Origin: Arminella tubonensis
Lineage (GTDB): Bacteria; Pseudomonadota; Alphaproteobacteria; Rhizobiales; Rhizobiaceae
DNA length: 42,272 nucleotides
Direction: 5' to 3'
NCBI RefSeq assembly: GCF_003240585.1
Contig: NZ_PCDP01000020.1
Coordinates: 1 to 42,272 of the forward strand
The notes under the pieces are model-generated. The model was not told where the DNA came from. It made no database searches and saw nothing but the letters and a program-made list of their open reading frames with translations. Shown in pieces: positions 33,950 through 41,950 of the stretch; the stretch's first letter is position 1; the number at the start of each line of letters is the position of its first letter. The translations under genes and the position numbers were made by a program.

Positions 33950-34266
33950 ATGATCAAGAAATTGAATTCGGTACCACCGGTCAAAAACCGTACGCTTCCA
34001 CGGTGAGTTTGGACGGTTTTGTGGATGCGATCGCGACCCGCACCTCCAAGTTCGACAAGCAGGCAATAGCCGATACGAAGCGGCTGGTCGACTTTTTGTC
34101 CCTGCCATCAGACCCCGAGATCGGCGCCGGCTGGGACGCATTCATCACCTCCGTCCAGCGACCGCGGGCGCAGGCGAATATCTCGAAGTTGATGACGATG
34201 GGCCTTCAGACAAATGGTGAAATGGAAAGCAAGCTGGGTCACTACACCACGACGCTTGGGCACTAG
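33950..34266 (+). pseudogene. Enoyl-CoA hydratase/isomerase C-terminal remnant
   Basis: The frame from 34003 reads DGFVDAIATRTSKFDKQAIA, then PEIGAGWDAFITSVQRP, and ends GLQTNGEMESKLGHY, typical of the C-terminal trimerisation helices of crotonase-family proteins. Just upstream (about 33982-34002) another frame encodes VKNRTLP, matching the preceding family segment, so a frameshift is present. The N-terminal catalytic two thirds are missing. It cannot be an active hydratase. Confidence 0.65.
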
Positions 34267-34275
34267 GAGGTTCGA

Positions 34276-34680
34276 ATGAACGACAAGGCCATTCGCGCGG
34301 CACTGGACCGCCATTGGGCTGCATCGGACGAGAATGATTTCGATGTTGAGCATAGGATTTACCACGCCGACGCCGTGCTCAACTATCCGCAGTCGGGCGA
34401 GCGTATCCGCGGCCGCCGGAACATCCAGGAGAGTCGGTTTGTGCAGCCCAACAGGAAGCGGTTTTCGGTTCGACGGATCGTCGGTCGTGACGATCTGTGG
34501 GTGACCGAATTCACACTGACATACGACGGCGCGCCGTCCTACGCGGTCAGCATCATGGAATTCAACGACGGCCTCGTGGCGCACGAGACCCAGTACTTCG
34601 CCGACCCTTTCGAGCCTTCGCCCTCACGAGCGCATTTGGTGGAGCTTGACGACAGTGCGGATATGCCGCCCCGGGCTTAG
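34276..34680 (+). CDS. SnoaL/NTF2-like protein
   Basis: This complete 134-residue protein is of the SnoaL-like NTF2 fold: AALDRHWAASDENDFDVEHR, then YHADAVLNYPQSGERIRGR, then the YDGAPSYAVSIMEFNDGLV and HETQYFADPFEP ends seen in that family. Such proteins form small barrels that bind varied hydrophobic ligands; a specific role cannot be given. The start at 34276 has AGGAGG seven bases upstream. It is 9 bp after the enoyl-CoA hydratase remnant and 18 bp before the CDF transporter, so it may be co-transcribed with the latter. Confidence 0.8.
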   Translation: MNDKAIRAALDRHWAASDENDFDVEHRIYHADAVLNYPQSGERIRGRRNIQESRFVQPNRKRFSVRRIVGRDDLWVTEFTLTYDGAPSYAVSIMEFNDGLVAHETQYFADPFEPSPSRAHLVELDDSADMPPRA

Positions 34681-34698
34681 ACTGCGAGGCTGATCGAA

Positions 34699-35700
34699 AT
34701 GGCCGCATTCCATGGGTTGTTCAGCTTGAAGGACCCGGCCACGCGGGTGGTCGTCATTGCGCTGATTAGCGACCTCGTTGTCGCCGCCGTCAAGGTCATC
34801 GCAGGGTTTCTTTCGAATAGCTCCGCGATGACCAGCGAGGGTGTTCATACTCTCGTCGACGCCAGCACGGAAATCATCTTGCTCTATGGGATGGTCGCAT
34901 CCCGCCGCGGGCGCACGCCGGAACATCAGCTCGGTTTCGGCAGAGAACTGTATTTCTGGAATTTCGTGGTCGCCGTGCTTATTTTGGCGCTTGGGTCTGG
35001 AATTGCGCTCGTTGCCGGTGCGCGCCAGATCACTAATCCCGTCAGACTTCAAAGCGAGTGGCTGAACTTTTTCGTTCTTGGATGCTCGGGAGCGGTGGAG
35101 GCAGCGGCAATGTGGAAGGCCTTCGGTAATTCGCGGACCGCCCGAGGCAATAAAAGCCTTTATCGGTACCTCTCACGCCGCCGCGATCCTACTTCGCTCA
35201 CGGTGCTTTTTGGAGGAATCGCCGCCATCGTGAGTCTCATCGCGACCGCGCTCGGGTTGTCAGCGGCGGCAATCACAAATGATGCCGTCTACGACGGAGT
35301 CGCGTCGATCGCCATCGCGACGATACTTGCCGTGACCGCAATCAAACTGGCTGCTGATAGCAAGTCCTTGTTGATCGGCGTCCCAGCTGATCCAGAAGTA
35401 GTGACGATGATCGTCGAACGGGTAAAATTGAACGGCGCGGTCGAGACAGTCAATGGCGTGGTGAGCGTTCACCTCTCGCCGGACCAACTGCTTATCGGCC
35501 TTAGTGTTGCGTTCAAAACCGCACTGGATACTTCAATGATTGAAAATGCGATCATTCAGGTCGAAGCAAGCCTGCGGAATAGTCACCCTCAGATCGTCGC
35601 TTTGTTTATCAAGCCGCAATCTCATGAGCACTACTCAAAGCTTCATGAATGCCGTGTCGCCGGGCATGATCGATACGCCGCTGTGGTCGAAGATGGATGA
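34699..35700 (+). CDS. Cation diffusion facilitator (CDF) transporter
   Basis: This 333-residue membrane protein of the CDF family would export divalent metals in exchange for protons. The first helices carry VVAAVKVIAGFLSNSSAMTS followed by EGVHTLVDA. The fourth-fifth helix pair contains RRRDPTSLTVLFGGIAA, the diverged form seen in a subgroup where an Asp-Pro-Thr replaces the canonical His/Asp pair. The cytoplasmic C-terminal domain has VVSVHLSPDQLLIGLSVAF. The usual end is near LFIKPQ; the last 26 residues here run into a short-chain dehydrogenase remnant in another frame, suggesting fusion to foreign sequence after a deletion. The start at 34699 lies 18 bp after the SnoaL-like stop without a strong ribosome site. 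Metal specificity is not predictable. Confidence 0.82.
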   Translation: MAAFHGLFSLKDPATRVVVIALISDLVVAAVKVIAGFLSNSSAMTSEGVHTLVDASTEIILLYGMVASRRGRTPEHQLGFGRELYFWNFVVAVLILALGSGIALVAGARQITNPVRLQSEWLNFFVLGCSGAVEAAAMWKAFGNSRTARGNKSLYRYLSRRRDPTSLTVLFGGIAAIVSLIATALGLSAAAITNDAVYDGVASIAIATILAVTAIKLAADSKSLLIGVPADPEVVTMIVERVKLNGAVETVNGVVSVHLSPDQLLIGLSVAFKTALDTSMIENAIIQVEASLRNSHPQIVALFIKPQSHEHYSKLHECRVAGHDRYAAVVEDG

Positions 35701-35859
35701 CGCCGCCCGCCCGGCGCTGTTCGATCGTATCGCCCAAACCGTGCCGGCCACGTCCATTTGGCAAACCGATGACATCGCGAACGCAGTCACCTTCCTCGTG
35801 ACTAGGTGATCGCCGCCGGCTCGACCGTGCGCGTCGACGGCAGCGGTGCGATTTGGTGA
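35645..35859 (+). pseudogene. SDR C-terminal remnant
   Basis: From the ATG at 35645 one frame reads MNAVSPGMIDTPLWSKMDDA, then TDDIANAVTFLVT, the C-terminal part of a short-chain dehydrogenase. It ends at a stop near 35807, after which another frame supplies IAAGSTVRVDGSGAIW, the normal family ending, with a stop at 35857-35859. The N-terminal Rossmann part is missing; the upstream junction lies within the CDF transporter tail. It is a fragment with one frameshift. Confidence 0.75.
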
Positions 35860-35863
35860 TGTG

Positions 35864-35955
35864 ATGAACATCGATCATGTCAGGTTCTGAACGAGCGACC
35901 TCGAGGCGACCCGCGCCTTCCTCGTAACCATTCTCGGTGTGACCGTCGGCACCGA
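35864..35955 (+). pseudogene. Glyoxalase/VOC-family N-terminal remnant
   Basis: An ATG at 35864 starts MNIDHVRF, followed by a TGA and then TSDLEATRAFLVTILGVTVG in the same frame. This is the first strand-helix-strand of a glyoxalase/VOC domain with an in-frame stop. The homology ends at about 35955, after which nothing recognisable follows. It is clearly non-functional. Confidence 0.65.
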
Positions 35956-36206
35956 CCCCCGTGGAAACGAGCCGGAGGAAAGACGGAGGAGGGCAGAGGA
36001 GCGAAACGGCGGGAGAAACCAGGTCTGACTCAGGTCGGCCGAGTGCAAGCGACGGCGTTTGCCTCCCGCCGCGTGGCAGTCTGGTCTCCATCTCCTACCG
36101 CATCGCATTACGGAGGAGACGGTGTGCCTGGCGATCGTCGATGTACTCGGCAAGCGACGCTCCAGCCGCTGGTCGACCCCGCGAACCGGATCTGACGTCG
36201 GACTCC
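35956..36206. other. No recognisable gene
   Basis: This stretch of about 250 bp lies between the VOC remnant and the end of the beta-helix gene. A plus frame reads through it but has no ribosome site and no likeness to a family. I see no terminator or repeat. Confidence 0.4.
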
Positions 36207-38054
36207 TCACGGGTAGCTGACCACCTGGCTCGGGACACTCTGCTGCGGCTTGGCAACAGCCGCACCGGTCCCGTTGATCACCGAGTCGACAGAGCCTGAT
36301 CCGTCCAGGAAGACGGTGAGCAGATCGTGCATCCGCACACCTGGCGTCTGCGGTACTTGGAAGGCGGTAGCCGCCTTGATGGGCAGACCGTGGTTGAAGT
36401 AGCTGTAGCTACCCATCCCGTAGCCTTGGAAGGTCCTCACGTTTGGCGAGACCACGAACGCTGGATAGCCATTGAAGGTCGCGCTGAGCGACCAGGCCGC
36501 CTGGGTTGGCGGATCGTAAGGCATCTCGTTCTGGAAAAACACGGTGCTGCCGCCCTGGCCGTTCCAGGTCACCTCGGTCTTCTGGTAATGCTCGACGAAC
36601 AGTCCGTAGGCGGAGACGTCGTCACCGTTGACGATCACGCCGTGGTCGGCGGTGTTGGCGGTCCAGCCCACACCGGTGCCGTGATCGGCGCGCCAGGCCC
36701 AGATGTTATCCAGCAAGACATGCGAGCTGTTGACGATCAGGCTGGTGGTCGCCCTGCCCGCGCCGGCTCCGCCGATGCGGAAGAAAACGTCCTGGATCTG
36801 CGTCGGGTCCGAATCCATGCCGTGACGCGGAAAACCGGGGTGGGTACCGACCTGGAGCAGCACCGGTGAATTCTTCGGGCCGGCATCGAACATGACCCCC
36901 GACAGCTTGGTTCCAGGGACGTCGAGCACCACCATGGCCGCACTGCCCTGCTGGGGGTTCAACCTCGCAAACCCCATCCCCAGGATGATGGTGTCCGGTC
37001 GACTGACGATGATCGGGGCCGCGAGCGGGTAGACGCCCGGTGTCAGGATCAGATCCTTGTGCAGCGCCAGCGCGCGGTTGATCGCCGCCACTGGGGTCTT
37101 TGGATTCGCAACGAAGAAGTCCGTGATGGGCATGGATGTGCCGGCGGTGGACCCACCGGCCCAGGAGGTTCCGCGCGAGCCATGCTGCACCGCAGGCACC
37201 ATGACCCGGTAGAGGTCAGCGGCATCGGTGTAGAGGTAGGGCGCGTCTGCGCTGACCGCCGTGGTGTCGAGGGTGGTGTACGGATTTGCCCCGGCGACAC
37301 CGAAACTCTGGGCCGGCGCTCCGACGGTGCCGGAGAACACCTGGTTCCAGACCCCGTTGCTCCATCCGTCGAGATCACTGTTGCGCACGAGGAACTGCTG
37401 CTGTGAACCGTTCACCACGGATCCGCCGGTGAATTTGGTGTCAGCGATGAATCCGCCGCTGGCGAAGGCGGGTTTGCTGCAGTAGTCCATCAACGAGAAC
37501 GCCCCGTCGACCGCGACCCTTCGCATCGGTGCTGCCTGCGACACCGCCCAGAACTCGGTGTTGGCGTGACAATTCGTTCCACCGGCGACCTTGATGGTCA
37601 GATTCGACAACGAGCGCCAGAAGTTGTTGAGGGCCAGGCAGTTCTGCGAAGCGTCGCACTGGTTGTAGACATCGACCGAGCCGTTGATGACGACGTCTCC
37701 CGGCTCTTTGCCGAGGCCTGCGACCTGCGTGTAGTAGCCGACCTGGAAGACCAGTGGTGATGCGGCCGTGCCGTAGGTTCCGGGCTGGAAAAGCAGCGAA
37801 TAGCGTTCGGGACCGAACTGGTTGGTGAGTTGCCGGGCGGCGACCGCGTCGACGGTGGACTGGATCTGGCTCAGCGGCATTTTGGGAGAGAGAACGATGA
37901 CGTTCGCTCCAAGCCTCTGTGTCGCCGAAATCGCCGAGAGATCCGCCGGCGGCCCGGCCTCGGCGCACGTCGCATCCCTGACAGCCATCGGGACAAACAG
38001 ACCCAAGAGGAGAAGGCCTGCCACTATGACAACCTTGCTGCGCGGGAGGCGCAT
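36207..38054 (-). CDS. Secreted right-handed beta-helix protein
   Basis: The 615-residue product has a signal peptide (VVIVAGLLLLGLFVPMAVRD, then a likely cut after ATCA). Next comes a long region rich in Gly, Asn and Val typical of parallel beta-helices. It includes YSLLFQPGTYGTAASPLVFQ, VGYYTQVAGLGKEPGDVVIN, ILTPGVYPLAAPIIVSRPD and NIWAWRADHGTGVGWT. Relatives with these segments are often labelled adenylyl cyclase or coagulation factor 5/8-type proteins and resemble GH55-like folds, so polysaccharide binding or cleavage at the cell surface is possible but unproven. The start at 38054 has AAAGGA six bases upstream. The gene stands alone, and its codon choice looks more strongly G/C-ended than neighbouring remnants, which suggests separate origin. 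No partner gene is adjacent. Confidence 0.8.
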   Translation of the reverse strand: MRLPRSKVVIVAGLLLLGLFVPMAVRDATCAEAGPPADLSAISATQRLGANVIVLSPKMPLSQIQSTVDAVAARQLTNQFGPERYSLLFQPGTYGTAASPLVFQVGYYTQVAGLGKEPGDVVINGSVDVYNQCDASQNCLALNNFWRSLSNLTIKVAGGTNCHANTEFWAVSQAAPMRRVAVDGAFSLMDYCSKPAFASGGFIADTKFTGGSVVNGSQQQFLVRNSDLDGWSNGVWNQVFSGTVGAPAQSFGVAGANPYTTLDTTAVSADAPYLYTDAADLYRVMVPAVQHGSRGTSWAGGSTAGTSMPITDFFVANPKTPVAAINRALALHKDLILTPGVYPLAAPIIVSRPDTIILGMGFARLNPQQGSAAMVVLDVPGTKLSGVMFDAGPKNSPVLLQVGTHPGFPRHGMDSDPTQIQDVFFRIGGAGAGRATTSLIVNSSHVLLDNIWAWRADHGTGVGWTANTADHGVIVNGDDVSAYGLFVEHYQKTEVTWNGQGGSTVFFQNEMPYDPPTQAAWSLSATFNGYPAFVVSPNVRTFQGYGMGSYSYFNHGLPIKAATAFQVPQTPGVRMHDLLTVFLDGSGSVDSVINGTGAAVAKPQQSVPSQVVSYP

Positions 38055-38967
38055 GGAGTTCCTTTCCGCCCGGCTCGCGCTCGGCTGGCTACACCCGTGC
38101 TCCAGGTCACAGGCAACAGAACACGTCTGGCTACCTCTCAGCAAGCCTTCAGAGCCTCCGGGTGAAAGGCATGCGTTTGCGCATCACCCATCGCGCCTCA
38201 CTCGCGGAGACAAGCGGCCAGACTCCAGGAAAATTGCCGACCCATGCCGTCGCCAGACCACCAACAACGGTTGCGATAAAAGCCGAGATTGGTACTTCTC
38301 GAAAATCGCAGACGACGGTGACGACGCATCCCTCCGAGCCTTGATGGCTGGAAATCTCTCGATGAAGGAGAACTTCGTCGACAGGGCCTAAGCCAATGTC
38401 TTGATGCCTAGGTTTCCGGACGTGAGCGCGACCCATTTAGGCCTTGGTGGTGGTTCCTACATAATAGCGGATATTTGCAATCGAACAGCCAGGCGCCGCA
38501 GGAAGGTGATCATTTTGGCGCCTGGCGTAGTCAGGTCCGCACGATGCGAGGCGGCCCACCGCTGAACTGATGCCATCTCGGATTGTTCCCGAAAGTTTCC
38601 AATAAATGGCGGCCCAGAAAATCTTCCGATCTCTTCGAGAGCCATCGAGGCTGTCAGATATGATGTCGGCAGGCATCAGACCTTTGAGGTCGAACTGCAC
38701 CTCGCATCTGAGAACGGGCGCTTGTTGCAAGATCGCTGCTCTTTTCGCAGAACTCGGCCAGCATAGGCACGACCAGGTAACGCGGGCGAGCGATACTCGG
38801 TCGCCGTCCCCATTTGCAGGGAGTTCGTTCAGCGACCCACGGCGTGTCGCGATCACCGTCTGAACGCCGACATCGATCGCAGAATGCAAAAATGCATCAT
38901 CGGGCGGGCTGTTGACGGAGGTTCGGTCGGAAGCACTCAAGAAGTCATGATCGTCCTATTTCTTCAG
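38055..38967. other. Long gap with decayed coding sequence
   Basis: About 910 bp lack a firm gene. A minus frame (38149-38436) reads hydrophobic sequence in its second half (PISAFIATVVGGLATAWVG), possibly part of a small membrane protein. Further up the minus strand, one frame reads FDLKGLMPADIISDSL and another continues as MALEEIGRFSGPPFIGNF and RQWAASHRADL-like sequence to 38457. These look like pieces of one frameshifted gene, but I do not recognise the family. The upstream region of the beta-helix gene (38055-38150) shows no clear promoter. Confidence 0.35.
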
Positions 38968-39147
38968 AGGATCGTCATCATGTGTTGGAGGCAGGGTGGT
39001 GGCGCTGCCACCGCAGGATTATCGCCGATTATCTCATCGCCGCCGGCGACGTCGTCTATCACATCGTTGGACGGGAGGTCCGACAGGCCATGCTGACCGA
39101 TGGCGCGATTGTCTCGGAGAATGGCAGCGTTCGTTACCCAGCGTCTC
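38968..39147 (+). pseudogene. DUF488 family C-terminal remnant
   Basis: One frame gives RIVIMC at 38968-38985, the conserved strand of DUF488 proteins. The next frame continues GWWRCHRRIIADYLIAAGD, VVYHIVG and MLTDGAIVSENGSVRYPA, the family's C-terminal half with its Cys-His pair. The change of frame at about 38983 and absence of the N-terminal half mark it as a pseudogene. Its tail abuts the end of the opposite-strand SDR gene. Confidence 0.65.
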
Positions 39148-39162
39148 GGCCTTCAGGCGGGG

Positions 39163-39864
39163 TCAAAATCCCCCCGCCGCAATCGCCGCACCCGTGACCG
39201 CGCTTGCCTCCAGTGAAACCAGGAAAGCTATCAGTCGTGCAATCGAGCTTGCGGGCACCCAAGTTTCCGTATTTGCGTCAGGCATCGCTTCGCGGTTCCG
39301 AGGCGTGTCGATCGTGCCGGGCAGGATGCAGTTCGCAGTGATCAGGTGAGTTCTGTTTTCCGCAGCGATCGCCTCGGTCAGGCGAATGACCGCCGCCTTC
39401 GAAGCAGCATAGGCAGACTGATGGCTCCCGGCCTTCAGGCCGGGAGACGCGGCGATGTGAAGGATTCGACCGTGCCGGCGCTGCTGCATGCCCGGAAGAA
39501 CGGCCGCGCTGATGGCGTAGGCGGTGCGCGCATTCATCATCATCAGGGCATCCCATCGACCAATCCCCGATTGATCGATGGGTCCCATGTTGAAGCCTCC
39601 AACCGTATTGACCAGACCATCGACACGGCCAAACCGATCATGTGACTTTTGGACTGCGCGCAGACACGATGTCACGTCGGTCAGATCGATCCCGCCAACG
39701 CCAAGCACGTCCGCCTCGGATGGAAGACTTGCTAGCAGGGCAGCAAGGGTTTCAGTCTTTCGCTCGACGCACGCCAGCCGCACGCCCTTTCTGGAAAGCT
39801 CGCGGACTACCGCGCGACCTAGGTCGCCTGCTGCGCCGGTGATCATGATGACTGGCTTTTCCAT
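39163..39864 (-). CDS. SDR-family oxidoreductase
   Basis: This complete 233-residue short-chain dehydrogenase has the Rossmann glycine motif IMITGAAGDLGRAVVREL, and NTVGGF at the NNAG position. The active site reads IAASPGLKAGSHQSAYAASK, with Ser, Tyr and Lys in place. NCILPGTIDTPRN and VTGAAIAAGGF complete the fold. It would oxidise or reduce an unknown alcohol or carbonyl with NAD(P). Start at 39864 with AGGA eight bases upstream. It follows folE by 26 bp on the same strand and is probably co-transcribed. A pterin or carbonyl reductase role next to GTP cyclohydrolase is an attractive inference (reduction of a pterin aldehyde or ketone), but nothing in the sequence proves it. Confidence 0.88.
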   Translation of the reverse strand: MEKPVIMITGAAGDLGRAVVRELSRKGVRLACVERKTETLAALLASLPSEADVLGVGGIDLTDVTSCLRAVQKSHDRFGRVDGLVNTVGGFNMGPIDQSGIGRWDALMMMNARTAYAISAAVLPGMQQRRHGRILHIAASPGLKAGSHQSAYAASKAAVIRLTEAIAAENRTHLITANCILPGTIDTPRNREAMPDANTETWVPASSIARLIAFLVSLEASAVTGAAIAAGGF

Positions 39865-39890
39865 CGTGGGTTTTCCTCTGTGCTTAACTC

Positions 39891-40493
39891 TTATGCCCTG
39901 ACCTCGGACAAGAACCTCGCTTGCAGCGATACCGAATGCCGCATCTCTCCTTTGAACGTCATCGTCAAAGTGGTCGCGCCCCGTTGTTTGACGCCGCGCA
40001 TCGACATGCACATATGTTCGGCCTCGACCACGACCGCGACGCTGAGCGGCCGCAGGCCGTCGTCAAGGGATTGTGCGATCTGGGCGGTCATCGTTTCCTG
40101 AGTCTGCAGACGGCGTGCGAATATCTCCACCAGCCTTGCAAATTTAGAAAGGCCGAGGACACGTCCCGCAGGCTGGTAGCCAATATGAACATGCCCATGA
40201 AACGGCAGCATGTGGTGTTCGCAGTGTGAAAAGAACGGGATGCTTTTGACGATCACCATGTCCTGATATCCGCCGACATCCGAGAATGTCCGCGCCAATG
40301 GATCATCCGCGGGTTCGCGATACCCAGCGAAAAGTTCTCCATGGGCCTTGGTGACACGGCGAGGAGTATCCTGAAGGCCTTCCCGACCGGGATCGTCTCC
40401 TGCCCAGCGAATTAGAGTGCGTACCGCTTCCTCGGCCTCGTCTCTCGACGGCCGCTCCGCCGCTTTCGAAAATTCCTGAACGATCGCGTCCAT
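39891..40493 (-). CDS. folE: GTP cyclohydrolase I (FolE)
   Basis: This 200-residue enzyme converts GTP to 7,8-dihydroneopterin triphosphate, the first step of folate and pterin synthesis. The family hallmarks are complete: [20 protein letters not shown], then [20 protein letters not shown], then [20 protein letters not shown], then [11 protein letters not shown]. The zinc ligands correspond to C91, H94 and C162. The start was set at 40493 ([20 protein letters not shown]), with GGAAGAG before it; an ATG 14 codons earlier is possible. It is followed by an SDR gene after 26 bp. This may be a second, accessory copy used for pterin synthesis under particular conditions. The divergent DJ-1 gene lies 370 bp away. 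Confidence 0.93.
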   Translation of the reverse strand: MDAIVQEFSKAAERPSRDEAEEAVRTLIRWAGDDPGREGLQDTPRRVTKAHGELFAGYREPADDPLARTFSDVGGYQDMVIVKSIPFFSHCEHHMLPFHGHVHIGYQPAGRVLGLSKFARLVEIFARRLQTQETMTAQIAQSLDDGLRPLSVAVVVEAEHMCMSMRGVKQRGATTLTMTFKGEMRHSVSLQARFLSEVRA

Positions 40494-40863
40494 CCAATCT
40501 CTTCCAATCAATTGGTCGACGGCTCCTGCCGTCATGGTTGAGTATCCATTTTCCGTAGCGTGACGATTGCCCGAAGAGCGCGGTCTTGGACTGAAACGGC
40601 TAGAAGAGGACACGGTCTGCGATTCTCGCTGCGCGCCGGAAAGGCGATCTTCGATCATCGCAGCGGGCACGATCAGCGGGTCAGCGCCGTGTTGTCTCGA
40701 CGACCGATCGGGTGGCCGGTTCTTGCTGTGATCGAAAGATGATACCAGCGTATCGGCGACACCTTCGTACAATGGCCCCCCCTCGCTTTTTCGCAGACTT
40801 TCAATTTCGCGGACAGGGGCGTGAGGCTCCTGGCGCAATAGATTGTCACTAGGAGGAAGAGCG
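40494..40863. other. Divergent regulatory region folE / DJ-1 gene
   Basis: This 370-bp gap separates folE-SDR from the DJ-1 gene. It holds motif site D (40758-40775) pointing at the DJ-1 gene, with its dyad half GTATCGG immediately before it. No gene is seen here. A strong ribosome site (AGGAGGA, 40851-40857) ends it. Confidence 0.55.
40758..40775 (+). promoter_or_regulatory. Repeated 18-bp motif, site D (faces DJ-1 gene)
   Basis: The plus strand reads GACACCTTCGTACAATGG, 17 of 18 positions of the consensus, preceded by the dyad half CGTATCG. It lies 88 bp before the DJ-1 start, close to the 79 and 81 bp of sites C and E. Confidence 0.65.
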
Positions 40864-41544
40864 ATGAGTGCCAAAAAAATCCTGATGGTTCTGACGTCAC
40901 ACGACACGCTGGGGAATACCGGCAGGAGGACCGGTTTCTGGCTCGAGGAGTTCGCGGCGCCCTACTATGTTTTCATGGACGCGGGCGCGAGCGTGACCGT
41001 TGCCTCGCCCAAGGGCGGCCAGCCTCCGATCGATCCGAAGAGCGATGAGCCGGGAAACCAGACGCCGCCGATGACCCGTTTCAAGTCCGACAAGGCCGCT
41101 CAAACCGTGCTTGCCCATACGGTCAAACTCGCCGATGTCAAAGCGGCCGACTTCGATACCGTCTTTTATTCCGGGGGTCATGGCCCGATGTGGGATCTGG
41201 CGGAGGACAAGACGTCCATCTCGCTCATCGAGGATTTCTATAATTCCGGCAAGCCTGTTGCGGCCGTCTGTCATGCCCCGGGCGTGTTTCGTCATCTCCA
41301 GTACAAGGGCCAGCCTCTGGTCAAGGGCAAGCGGGTGACCGGCTTCACCGACACAGAAGAGGAGGCCGTGCATCTGACGCATCTAGTTCCTTTCCTCGTG
41401 AAGGACGAGCTTCGACGGCTGGGTGGCAAGTTTGAAAAGGTCGCAGACTGGCAAAGCTTTGCCATAACCGGCGGTCGCCTTATCACCGGGCAAAATCCGG
41501 CCTCATCGACTGCCGGTGCCCAGGAACTGTTGAAGCAACTTTAG
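40864..41544 (+). CDS. DJ-1/PfpI-family protein (Hsp31-like)
   Basis: This is a 226-residue protein of the DJ-1/PfpI class I glutamine amidotransferase-like superfamily. The nucleophile elbow reads [12 protein letters not shown] with C136 followed by H137, and E29 sits in [10 protein letters not shown] as in Hsp31-like members. [15 protein letters not shown] is also typical. Relatives act as glutathione-independent glyoxalases, chaperones or deglycases for reactive carbonyls; which applies is not visible. The start at 40864 has AGGAGG seven bases upstream. It is transcribed away from folE-SDR and has motif site D at its promoter. With the GST and SDR genes it supports a carbonyl/electrophile stress theme. 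Confidence 0.9.
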   Translation: MSAKKILMVLTSHDTLGNTGRRTGFWLEEFAAPYYVFMDAGASVTVASPKGGQPPIDPKSDEPGNQTPPMTRFKSDKAAQTVLAHTVKLADVKAADFDTVFYSGGHGPMWDLAEDKTSISLIEDFYNSGKPVAAVCHAPGVFRHLQYKGQPLVKGKRVTGFTDTEEEAVHLTHLVPFLVKDELRRLGGKFEKVADWQSFAITGGRLITGQNPASSTAGAQELLKQL

Positions 41545-41606
41545 CAACATCCGTGGCGAGAGACCGCAAGAGCGGGTCGCCCGTTTGGCGCAGACGGACG
41601 CGAGCC

Positions 41607-41950
41607 GTGGTCGGCGTCGCGCTGTCCTCAACGTACTTTTCGGGACCGGATGGGGAGTAGGGTCCTGCTCGGAGCAATCGTCGCTCCCCCGGACCCGGTT
41701 GCCCCGATTGCAATCGCAAGCACGTTTCCGGTTCCGAGCCGGGTGTTGACGATCATCGAATGCGAAGGACTCGTGAACGCCACCACGTTTGTCCTCGTGG
41801 GATTCACGTCGGCGGCGATCCACGGAGCCAGCGTTAACCCGGTCGCCTCGATTTCGCGATACGTCGTGGCCACCGCCAGCGAAGTGGGGTGGCGAATATC
41901 GATGGCTCTAACTGCGATCCGTGTAATGCGGTCAGCTGGGGATACGAGGA
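41607..41950 (+). pseudogene. Second NhaP/CPA1 antiporter remnant
   Basis: This sequence aligns with the first antiporter remnant (32196 onward) from its very first bases: a shared TTTTCGGGACCGGATGGG, then IVAPPDPVAPIAIAS, then LTIIECEGLVN in place of LTIIEGEGLVNDA. It carries a TAG after the GTGWG segment (about 41658) and further changes in the ion-site motif, and stops resembling the family at about 41950. It is shorter and more decayed than the first copy, yet both begin at the same internal point of the gene. Confidence 0.7.
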
